Below are positions 1 to 5,168 of a stretch of DNA of 5,168 nt, piece after piece. The notes below the pieces were generated by a model. That model searched no databases. It was not told the DNA's origin and saw nothing but the letters and a program-made list of their open reading frames with translations. This DNA is from Chloroflexia bacterium (lineage in GTDB: Bacteria > Chloroflexota > Chloroflexia > Thermobaculales > Thermobaculaceae). The stretch lies in contig JACDAU010000263.1 of NCBI GenBank assembly GCA_013695265.1, positions 1-5,168 on the forward strand. The letters run 5' to 3'. Position numbers and translations under genes: made by a program. Position 1 is the stretch's first letter, and each line of letters opens with the position of its first letter.

Positions 1-1
1 C

Positions 2-6
2 AGGAG
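2..6 (+). promoter_or_regulatory. Ribosome binding site of leuA
   Basis: AGGAG sits six bases before GTG 13 and supports that start over the in-frame ATG at 61, which has a purine-rich stretch directly against it with no spacer. The leuA promoter and any leucine-responsive leader lie off the left edge. Confidence 0.75.
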
Positions 7-12
7 AGTGTC

Positions 13-1677
13 GTGACTGAGCTAGACGCACAGACCGAAAACGGCGCCGAGCCGAGGGAGATGATCCGCATCTACGATACCACGCTACGCGATGGTGAGC
101 AGGCGCCCGGCTGCACGATGACCTTCGAGGAAAAGCTCGAGGTCGCGCGTCAGCTTGCCCGCCTGAACGTGGACATCATCGAAGCGGGCTTCCCCGTGGC
201 CTCGCCCGGAGACTGGGCAGCCGTTCACCACATCGCCCGCGAGGTCGGCACGCCCGACGGTCCGATGATCTCCGCGCTTGCGCATGCGAACAAGGACGCG
301 ATCGACCGGGCGGCGACGGCGATTCAGCCGGCGGCAAAGAAGCGGATTCACCTCTTCATCTCCACCTCCGACATTCACATCGAGCACCAGCTCCGGTCCA
401 CGCGAGAGGCGGTGCTGGAGAAGGCGCGCACGATGGTGCGCTACGCGAGGAGCCGCTGCGAGGACATCGAGTTCTCGCCGATGGACGCCACTCGCTCCGA
501 TACGGCGTACCTGCACCAGGTGCTGACCGCCGCCATTGAGGAGGGTGCAACGACGCTGAATATCCCCGACACGGTCGGGTACGCGACCCCGGAGGAGTAC
601 GCCGCAATTATCGACGGCATCCGCCGGAACGTACCGGGCGCCGACGGGGTCATAATTTCCAGTCACTGCCACGACGACCTGGGAATGGCGGTCGCGAACA
701 GCCTCGCGGGGGTACGTGCCGGCGTTCGGCAGATCGAGGTCACGATAAACGGCATCGGTGAGCGCGCCGGCAATGCCTCCCTCGAAGAGGTCGTGATGGC
801 GTTGCACACGCGCGCTCAGTTCTTTGGGCAAAGCACGCGTATCAACAACCAGGAGCTCGCCCGCAGCAGTCGGCTCGTCAGCACGATCATCGGGGTGCCC
901 GTGCCGCCAAACAAGGCGATTGTTGGCGCGAACGCCTTCGCGCACGAATCCGGCATCCATCAGGACGGTATCCTGAAGAACCGCCTTACATACGAGATTA
1001 TGAGCGCGGAGTCGGTCGGTCTCGATGGCAACTCGCTGGTCCTCGGTAAGCATAGCGGGCGGCACGCGCTGCGCAGCCACATTGAGCAGCTCGGGTATCA
1101 GCTTACCGACGACGATTTCCAGCAGGTCTTCATCCGCTTCAAGGATCTGTGCGACCGCAAGAAGACGGTGGACGACCGCGACATCGAGGCGGTCATCTCC
1201 GACGAGACGCAGCGCATACCGGAGATTTACCGGCTGGAACATGTCCAGGTGACGTGCGGCACCGGCGTCACGCCGGTCGCGACGGTCCGGGTGCTCTGCC
1301 CTGATGGGGAAGCGCGCACGGACACGGACTACGGCACCGGACCGGTGGACGCGGTGTACAAGGCGATCAACCGTGTGGTGCAGCGCCCGACGGAGCTGAC
1401 CGAGTTTGCCATCAACGCGATCACGGAAGGGCTCGACGCGGTGGCGGAGGTGACGGTCCGGCTGCGGGAGCAGGCGCCGGTCGAGAGCGATGCGCCGGAG
1501 AACCGCGCGCCCCAGGTCTATAGCGGCTACGGCGTGAACACCGACACCATAGTCGCGGCAGCGGAGGCATACCTCGGCGCGCTGAACAAGCTCGCCGCTT
1601 CGCGTCAGGAGCGCCTCAAGGCAGAGGCCGCCGCGTATGCCGCAGGCTACGAACAGCCACTGGCGGCTGGCCGATAG
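13..1677 (+). CDS. leuA: 2-isopropylmalate synthase (LeuA)
   Basis: Makes 2-isopropylmalate from acetyl-CoA and 2-ketoisovalerate, the first committed step of leucine synthesis, in the cytoplasm. The 554-residue protein has the usual order: a TIM-barrel catalytic domain opening with DTTLRDGEQ (22-30; Asp27 is the expected metal ligand), the metal-binding HCHDDLG (218-224; His218 and His220), GIGERAGN (247-254) and the linker motif HESGIHQDG (311-319). The C-terminal leucine-sensing domain starts near residue 407, with GTGPVDA at 441-447 and the closing GVNTDT segment at 507-512. An Ala-rich tail of about 20 residues follows. Motifs and the regulatory domain favour LeuA over citramalate or homocitrate synthase. 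GTG at 13 is chosen because AGGAG lies six bases upstream; ATG at 61 would leave no proper spacing. Odd point: Met157 in FSPMDATRSD, where relatives usually have Glu. Feedback inhibition by leucine is expected from the family. Confidence 0.96.
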   Translation: MTELDAQTENGAEPREMIRIYDTTLRDGEQAPGCTMTFEEKLEVARQLARLNVDIIEAGFPVASPGDWAAVHHIAREVGTPDGPMISALAHANKDAIDRAATAIQPAAKKRIHLFISTSDIHIEHQLRSTREAVLEKARTMVRYARSRCEDIEFSPMDATRSDTAYLHQVLTAAIEEGATTLNIPDTVGYATPEEYAAIIDGIRRNVPGADGVIISSHCHDDLGMAVANSLAGVRAGVRQIEVTINGIGERAGNASLEEVVMALHTRAQFFGQSTRINNQELARSSRLVSTIIGVPVPPNKAIVGANAFAHESGIHQDGILKNRLTYEIMSAESVGLDGNSLVLGKHSGRHALRSHIEQLGYQLTDDDFQQVFIRFKDLCDRKKTVDDRDIEAVISDETQRIPEIYRLEHVQVTCGTGVTPVATVRVLCPDGEARTDTDYGTGPVDAVYKAINRVVQRPTELTEFAINAITEGLDAVAEVTVRLREQAPVESDAPENRAPQVYSGYGVNTDTIVAAAEAYLGALNKLAASRQERLKAEAAAYAAGYEQPLAAGR

Positions 1678-1696
1678 AAACCCGTGACACGCAGAA

Positions 1697-1702
1697 GAGG
1701 AG
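1697..1702 (+). promoter_or_regulatory. Ribosome binding site of leuC (decides a TTG start)
   Basis: GAGGAG ends ten bases before TTG 1713. The spacing is slightly long, but no ATG or GTG in the leuC frame is better placed, and protein homology begins directly after this TTG. The rare start codon may keep LeuC translation below that of its neighbours; this is inference. Confidence 0.65.
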
Positions 1703-1712
1703 CACCGAAGCA

Positions 1713-3125
1713 TTGACACCGAAAACACTCTCCGAGAAGGTCTGGGAACAACACGTTGTCCGGCACGCACCAGGCGAGCCGGACCTGCTGTACATCGACC
1801 TGCACCTCGTCCATGAGGTGACCTCGCCCCAGGCGTTTGAGAGTCTGCGGACGACTGGTCGCGCCGTGCGCCGCCCGGACCTCACGCTCGCGACGATGGA
1901 CCACAACGTGCCGACGATAGGCCGCAATCTTGGAATTGCAGACCCAACCTCGCGCGCGCAAGTCGAGGCGCTGCGGAAGAACTGCGCGGACTTTGGCGTA
2001 CCGCTTTACGGTATGGGGGACGAGCGCCAGGGCATCGTGCACGTGATCGGGCCGGAGCTTGGGCTAACACAGCCGGGGATGACGATCGTGTGCGGCGACA
2101 GCCACACCGCCACCCACGGGGCGTTCGGCGCGCTCGCGTTTGGGATCGGCACCAGCGAGGTCGAGCACGTGCTCGCGACGCAGACGCTGCTGCAGGGCCG
2201 CCCGAAGACGATGGCGATTGAGGTGAAGGGACAACTCCCAACAGGTGTGACCGCGAAAGATCTGATCCTCGCCATCATCGAGCGCATCGGCGTCGGTGGC
2301 GGCAACGGGCATACCGTCGAGTATCGCGGCGAGGCGATTCGCGGACTCTCGATGGAAGAGCGGATGACCGTCTGCAACATGTCCATCGAGGCGGGCGCGC
2401 GCGCCGGAATGATCGCGCCCGACGACACCACCTTTGCGTACGTCGAGGGCCGCACCCACGCCCCGCGCGCTGCGGACTGGGAGCGCGCGCTGGACGAGTG
2501 GCGCAGCTTGCCGACGGATGAGGACGCGCGGTTCGATACGGTTGTCGAGATCGACGCTGCGGAGCTTGCGCCGTTCATCACCTGGGGCACGAACCCCGGT
2601 CAGTCCGTGCAGGTAACCGGTCGTGTGCCCCATCCGGACGAGGGCGAGACACCGGAGCAGCGCGAGCAGATCGTGCGTGCCCTGCGCTATATGGCGCTGG
2701 AGCCAGGCACGTTGATTACGGACGTGCCCGTCGATACCGTCTTCATCGGCTCGTGCACGAACGGCCGCATTGAGGACCTGCGAGCCGCCGCGAAAGTCAT
2801 CGACGGTCGCACGGTGGCGAGCACCGTCAACGCGATGGTGGTGCCGGGCTCCATGCAGGTCAAGGCGCAGGCCGAGCGGGAGGGACTCGACCGCGTCTTC
2901 GTTGCGGCCGGCTTTGAGTGGCGCGATGCCGGGTGCTCGATGTGCCTCGGGATGAACCCGGACATTCTCGCACCGGGCAAGCGCAGCGCCTCCACCTCGA
3001 ACCGCAACTTCGAGGGGCGGCAGGGCGTCGGCGGGCGCACGCACCTGCTCTCGCCGCAGATGGCCGCCGCCGCAGCCGTCGTGGGACACTTCGTGGACAT
3101 CCGCGACTGGGAGGTGGATCGATGA
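1713..3125 (+). CDS. leuC: 3-isopropylmalate dehydratase large subunit (LeuC)
   Basis: With LeuD it isomerises 2-isopropylmalate to 3-isopropylmalate through dehydration and rehydration on a [4Fe-4S] cluster (aconitase superfamily). The 470 residues match the family's usual length of about 466-470. Visible motifs are ATMDHNVPT (60-68), CGDSHTATHG (127-136) and the three cluster cysteines: Cys348 in GSCTNGR, and Cys408 and Cys411 in GCSMCLGMN. The start is TTG, with GAGGAG ten bases upstream at 1697-1702. It is preferred because the N-terminus TPKTLSEKVWEQHVV aligns with the known LeuC start (KTLYEKLFDAHVV in E. coli) and no better start is seen. It follows leuA by 35 bases and overlaps leuD by four, fitting one transcript and coupled synthesis of two subunits. 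I see no truncation or missing key residue. The large reverse-strand frame opposite it is a codon-bias shadow. Confidence 0.97.
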   Translation: MTPKTLSEKVWEQHVVRHAPGEPDLLYIDLHLVHEVTSPQAFESLRTTGRAVRRPDLTLATMDHNVPTIGRNLGIADPTSRAQVEALRKNCADFGVPLYGMGDERQGIVHVIGPELGLTQPGMTIVCGDSHTATHGAFGALAFGIGTSEVEHVLATQTLLQGRPKTMAIEVKGQLPTGVTAKDLILAIIERIGVGGGNGHTVEYRGEAIRGLSMEERMTVCNMSIEAGARAGMIAPDDTTFAYVEGRTHAPRAADWERALDEWRSLPTDEDARFDTVVEIDAAELAPFITWGTNPGQSVQVTGRVPHPDEGETPEQREQIVRALRYMALEPGTLITDVPVDTVFIGSCTNGRIEDLRAAAKVIDGRTVASTVNAMVVPGSMQVKAQAEREGLDRVFVAAGFEWRDAGCSMCLGMNPDILAPGKRSASTSNRNFEGRQGVGGRTHLLSPQMAAAAAVVGHFVDIRDWEVDR

Positions 3126-3721
3126 ATCCCGTAACGCGCATCACCGTCACGATGGCGCCGCTCGACCGCGCAAACGTGGACACAGACCAGATCATGCCCA
3201 AGCAGTTCCTGAAGCGGATAGAGCGCAGCGGCTTCGGGCCGTTCACGTTTTATGACTGGCGCAAGGATCCGGAGTTTATCCTGAACCGCGCTGAGTACCA
3301 GGCCGCGCGCGTGCTTGTGACCGGTGCAAACTTCGGCTGTGGGTCTTCGCGAGAGCACGCGCCCTGGGGCCTGCAGGATGCTGGCTTTGCGGCAATCATC
3401 GCCCCGAGCTTCGCGGACATCTTTCAGAATAACAGCGCGAAGATCGGCCTGCTCTGCGTGCCGCTCGACGAGCCGGTCGTCCAGCGCCTCATGCGCGTGG
3501 CGGTGGACCAGCCCGAGACGGAGTGCCGCATAGAACTAGAGGGTCAGACGGTTGAGGCGGGGGATATTCGCGCGCGTTTCGAAATCGACCCCTTCGTCAA
3601 GCACCGTCTGCTCAACGGCCTCGACGACATCGGCCTGACCATGCAGTACGCGGACGATATCTCGGCGTTCGAGGAGAATCGCCGGCCGATCCTGCCCACG
3701 ACGGAACCGGCCTTCGCATAA
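3122..3721 (+). CDS. leuD: 3-isopropylmalate dehydratase small subunit (LeuD)
   Basis: This is the swivel-domain partner of LeuC; the two form the active isopropylmalate isomerase. It has 199 residues, against about 200 for the bacterial family. NVDTDQIMPKQFL (18-30) is the substrate-recognition stretch near the N-terminus, and GANFGCGSSREHAPW (68-82) is the characteristic aconitase-swivel motif with the conserved Ser-Ser-Arg. The reading frame stays open upstream to 2918 inside leuC, but the real start is ATG 3122. GGAGGT lies six bases before it, it overlaps the leuC stop as ATGA, and the protein family begins there. This overlap is typical of translational coupling between subunits made in equal amounts. 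No defects are seen, and the bacterial rather than archaeal/homoaconitase-type small subunit is clear from length and motifs. Confidence 0.97.
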   Translation: MNPVTRITVTMAPLDRANVDTDQIMPKQFLKRIERSGFGPFTFYDWRKDPEFILNRAEYQAARVLVTGANFGCGSSREHAPWGLQDAGFAAIIAPSFADIFQNNSAKIGLLCVPLDEPVVQRLMRVAVDQPETECRIELEGQTVEAGDIRARFEIDPFVKHRLLNGLDDIGLTMQYADDISAFEENRRPILPTTEPAFA

Positions 3722-3741
3722 CGCCATTTCGTTTACATAAC

Positions 3742-3748
3742 GGAGGAG
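3742..3748 (+). promoter_or_regulatory. Ribosome binding site of ilvE (decides the start)
   Basis: GGAGGAG is nearly the full anti-16S complement. Its last base is the first base of an in-frame GTG at 3748, so that GTG cannot be used with this site. ATG 3754 lies five bases after it and is the natural start. Confidence 0.8.
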
Positions 3749-3753
3749 TGATC

Positions 3754-4740
3754 ATGGCACGCGCCATCCACACGCAATCAGCCGCAGCAACCGAGGACTC
3801 CCTTCCGCTCAAAGCGTGGAGCCTGGAGGATAGCCTGTGCTACTTCGCCGGTGCAATCCGGCCAATGCGCGACGCGAAAGTGAGCGTTGCGGCGCCCGCC
3901 CTGAACTACGGCACGGGGTGCTTCGAGGGCATCCGCGCCTACTGGAACGCGGAGCTTGAGCAGTTGTATGTGCTGAAGCTGCGGGAGCACTTTGACCGGA
4001 TGGCGCAAAGCTGCCGCATGCTCAAGATCGCCCTGCCGGCGCCGGTGGAGAAACTGTGTGAGGTGACGCTGGAAATCCTGCGGCGCAACGAGTACCGCGA
4101 AGACGTGTACATCCGCCCGCTCGCCTTCAAGGGTGGCGCATCGATCAAGCTCGCGCTCACCGGGGTGCCTGATGAGTTCGCGATCTTCACGTTCCCGTTC
4201 GGCAACTACGTCGACATCACCGCAGGCCTCAGCGTCTGCGTCTCCTCGTGGCGGCGCATCAGCGACAACGCGATTCCCGCCCGCTCGAAGGTGACTGGCG
4301 CATACATCAACAGCGCGCTCGCGGTGGACGACGCGCACCAGGCCGGGTTCGACGAGGCGATCTTCCTGACGGCGGATGGTCACGTTTCCGAGGGCTCCTC
4401 GTGCAACGTCTTTCTCGTCCGTGGCGGGGTGTTGGTAACACCGCCGGTCACCTCGGATATCCTTGAGGGTATTACCCGCCAGGCTGTCATGCAGGTGGCG
4501 CGGGAGACGCTCGGGCTGAAGGTCGTAGAGCGCGAGGTGGATCGCTCGGAGCTGTACGTTGCGGAGGAGGTGTTCTTCTGCGGAACGGGCGTGCAGGTGT
4601 CCCCCGTCACAAAGGTAGACGGGCGCGTAGTCGGTTCGGGGGCGCCAGGAGAGATCACCCTGCGGCTGCAAGAGGCATACTTCCGGGCGGTTCGTGGGCA
4701 GGATGAGTGCTACCGGGAATGGCTGTCCAGCGTGTATTAG
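3754..4740 (+). CDS. ilvE: Branched-chain amino acid aminotransferase (IlvE)
   Basis: A PLP enzyme of fold type IV that catalyses the last step of leucine, isoleucine and valine synthesis, moving the amino group of glutamate onto the 2-keto acids. Numbering from ATG 3754 (328 residues), NYGTGCFEGIRAY (51-63) is the N-terminal substrate-binding motif. Lys179 in ARSKVTGAYINSAL is the expected Schiff-base lysine. Glu213 in EGSSCNVF (213-220) should contact the pyridine nitrogen and fits the class-IV aminotransferase signature, which continues to LEGITR. GTGVQVSPV (277-285) supplies the phosphate-binding end of the site; E. coli IlvE has an AAE core here, so specificity may differ a little. D-amino acid transaminase and aminodeoxychorismate lyase are the other fold members, but gene context and motifs favour IlvE. 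It follows leuD by 32 bases and is probably the last gene of the leu transcript, unless reading continues into gltB. Confidence 0.94.
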   Translation: MARAIHTQSAAATEDSLPLKAWSLEDSLCYFAGAIRPMRDAKVSVAAPALNYGTGCFEGIRAYWNAELEQLYVLKLREHFDRMAQSCRMLKIALPAPVEKLCEVTLEILRRNEYREDVYIRPLAFKGGASIKLALTGVPDEFAIFTFPFGNYVDITAGLSVCVSSWRRISDNAIPARSKVTGAYINSALAVDDAHQAGFDEAIFLTADGHVSEGSSCNVFLVRGGVLVTPPVTSDILEGITRQAVMQVARETLGLKVVEREVDRSELYVAEEVFFCGTGVQVSPVTKVDGRVVGSGAPGEITLRLQEAYFRAVRGQDECYREWLSSVY

Positions 4741-4756
4741 CGCGCCAGGTAACGGT

Positions 4757-4786
4757 TTGTATCATGCTTCGGTATACTCGCACAAT
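4757..4786 (+). promoter_or_regulatory. Possible promoter in the ilvE-gltB gap
   Basis: TATACT at 4773-4778 matches five of six -10 consensus bases and stands out in GC-rich DNA. No good -35 lies 16-18 bases upstream. TTGTAT at 4757-4762 is only ten bases away, though it would be 18 bases from a weaker CACAAT at 4781-4786. Transcription starting near 4785 would give a leader of about 240 bases before gltB. Such a start would drop the 5' arm of the first inverted repeat (4779-4783) but keep the later ones. Confidence 0.3.
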
Positions 4787-4937
4787 GGGTGCGTGAGGTA
4801 GTCGCGGTTCGCACCATGCACTGCAGCGGATTGTGGCACATGGTGGGGTGGACCGGATCTAACTTGAGGACACGCCTCGCACCACAGTCTGCCCGGAACC
4901 ATCCCACCACGAGGCAGGAACGTCCGGCCTGGGCGGC
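4779..4937 (+). promoter_or_regulatory. Candidate structured leader RNA upstream of gltB
   Basis: Four inverted repeats overlap in sequence. A: 4779-4783 with 4789-4793 (5 bp). B: 4788-4793 with 4810-4815 (6 bp). C: 4812-4818 with 4839-4845 (7 bp). D: TGGTGGGGTGG 4841-4851 with CCATCCCACCA 4899-4909 (11 bp including one G-U). D is extended by CCGG 4853-4856 with CCGG 4893-4896 across a small A/AA internal loop. Each helix shares bases with the next, so A+C and B+D are two alternative folds, as in attenuators and riboswitches. Inside D, 4865-4869 can pair locally with 4875-4879, or 4874-4879 (GCCTCG) can pair with 4910-4915 (CGAGGC) just outside the stem. I recognise no known riboswitch, T-box, RNase P or SRP consensus. 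GC-rich DNA makes short helices by chance, so only D is strong on its own. Confidence 0.4.
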
Positions 4938-4952
4938 AAGGAGAAAGGTACG

Positions 4953-5003
4953 ATGAAGCACGAGATCAACAAGCCAATACGCGCCTTTACCGGCGATAGC
5001 TGA
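4953..5003 (+). CDS. Possible 16-residue leader peptide before gltB
   Basis: ATG 4953 is preceded by AAGGAG at 4938-4943 with a nine-base spacer, the best Shine-Dalgarno in the gap and better than that of gltB itself. The frame encodes MKHEINKPIRAFTGDS and ends at TGA 5001-5003, 24 bases before the gltB GTG and in the same frame. It has no run of Glu, Gln, Leu or other codons that would mark a classic attenuation peptide. It could be a leader peptide whose translation opens the gltB start, a small protein, or chance. Its ATG overlaps, as ATGA, the stop of a longer uncertain frame (4816-4956). I do not recognise the peptide. Confidence 0.35.
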   Translation: MKHEINKPIRAFTGDS

Positions 5004-5018
5004 CGTCCACATTGTTTC

Positions 5019-5023
5019 AGGGA
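5019..5023 (+). promoter_or_regulatory. Weak ribosome binding site of gltB
   Basis: AGGGA lies four bases before GTG 5028, closer than the usual five to nine. The only other nearby in-frame start, TTG 5037, has purines almost touching it. The modest site is compatible with translation being helped by ribosomes ending at 5003, which is inference. Confidence 0.4.
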
Positions 5024-5027
5024 TTGA

Positions 5028-5168
5028 GTGAAGAGTTTGAGCAGTGACCGGCATAATCATTATCTGGCAAACGATATCCTTCCGGCAGCGCCCCACCCCA
5101 CCGGACTGTATGATCCGCGCTTCGAGCACGACTCGTGCGGGGTGGCCTTCATTGCGGACATCAAGGGC
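5028..5168 (+). CDS. gltB: Glutamate synthase large subunit (GltB), 5' end only
   Basis: Only the first 47 codons are inside the window; the gene continues past the right edge. The frame reads into EHDSCGVAFIADIKG, the start of the class-II glutamine amidotransferase domain of glutamate synthase. Cys37 is the expected N-terminal nucleophile, exposed after removal of the 36-residue prosequence, and releases ammonia from glutamine. The full enzyme converts 2-oxoglutarate and glutamine to two glutamates. The start is placed at GTG 5028 because TGA 5025-5027 closes the frame immediately upstream; TTG 5037 is possible. Actinobacterial-type GltB proteins share the LYDP..EHD.CGVAF opening. A ferredoxin-dependent or NADPH-dependent form cannot be told apart from this fragment. 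Lying after the leu-ilvE genes, it would supply the glutamate that IlvE consumes. Confidence 0.9.
   Translation, partial: MKSLSSDRHNHYLANDILPAAPHPTGLYDPRFEHDSCGVAFIADIKG

Noticed and set aside
85..1770. 561-codon reverse-strand open frame opposite leuA
   Set aside because: It mirrors leuA in GC-rich, GC3-biased DNA. The translation is Arg/Val/His-rich with no recognisable domain, while the + strand carries an unmistakable LeuA.
2064..3089. 341-codon reverse-strand open frame opposite leuC
   Set aside because: Codon-bias shadow of leuC; no family motif and no independent start signals.
3778..4671. 297-codon reverse-strand open frame opposite ilvE
   Set aside because: Shadow of ilvE; composition is that of an antisense reading of a GC-rich gene.
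4764..4775. Small hairpin with UUCG loop (ATGC-TTCG-GTAT) just after ilvE as a terminator
   Set aside because: Only four pairs, one of them G-U, and no T-run follows; it overlaps the possible -10 element.
4789..4815. GGTTCGCACC as a tRNA T-arm
   Set aside because: No matching acceptor, D or anticodon arms; the loop lacks the conserved A of a T-loop.
4841..4860. T-box-like string GGGGTGGACCGG
   Set aside because: It resembles the T-box core but lacks one base of the TGGNACC bulge and the following CGCG. The TGG that should stay free is paired in stem D, and no specifier-stem motifs are seen upstream.
4912..4932. B12-box-like or RNase P-like string around AGGAACGTCCGGCC
   Set aside because: Only a loose match; the other conserved blocks of the cobalamin riboswitch or of RNase P RNA are absent from the gap.
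4737..5129. 130-codon reverse-strand open frame covering the ilvE-gltB gap
   Set aside because: It overlaps the gltB start, shows no GC3 preference like the real genes, has no recognisable motif, and runs through the inverted repeats.

Overview
The window carries four complete genes of leucine biosynthesis, all on the + strand and tightly spaced: leuA, leuC, leuD and ilvE. A 287-base gap follows, then the first 47 codons of a glutamate synthase large subunit gene (gltB) that runs off the right edge. The DNA is GC-rich, with G/C strongly preferred at third codon positions and several GTG/TTG starts. It looks like a free-living bacterium. LeuA is the ordinary bacterial form, not the long actinobacterial form, and the GltB start (EHDSCGVAFIAD) resembles Chloroflexota and Actinobacteria. 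I lean weakly toward a Chloroflexota/Thermomicrobia-like organism, but sequence reading alone cannot settle this.

Layout: leuA 13-1677 (GTG start); 35-base gap; leuC 1713-3125 (TTG start); leuD 3122-3721, overlapping leuC by ATGA; 32-base gap; ilvE 3754-4740; gap 4741-5027; gltB from 5028 (GTG start). Each of the first four genes has a good Shine-Dalgarno sequence, and no gap between them has room for a terminator, so they almost certainly form one operon. leuB (3-isopropylmalate dehydrogenase) is absent from the visible stretch.

Together LeuA, LeuCD and (from elsewhere) LeuB turn 2-ketoisovalerate into 2-ketoisocaproate. IlvE then transfers an amino group from glutamate to make leucine. GltB makes glutamate, so its position next door fits the supply of the amino donor.

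The least ordinary part is the 287-base ilvE-gltB gap. It has no T-rich intrinsic terminator. It does have a possible -10 element, a chain of four inverted repeats in which each helix excludes the next, a 15-bp long-range stem with a competing loop pairing, and a 16-codon open reading frame with a strong Shine-Dalgarno sequence just before gltB. It reads like a regulatory leader, but I could not match it to any riboswitch or T-box class I know. A second oddity is a methionine in LeuA where this family normally has an active-site glutamate (residue 157).
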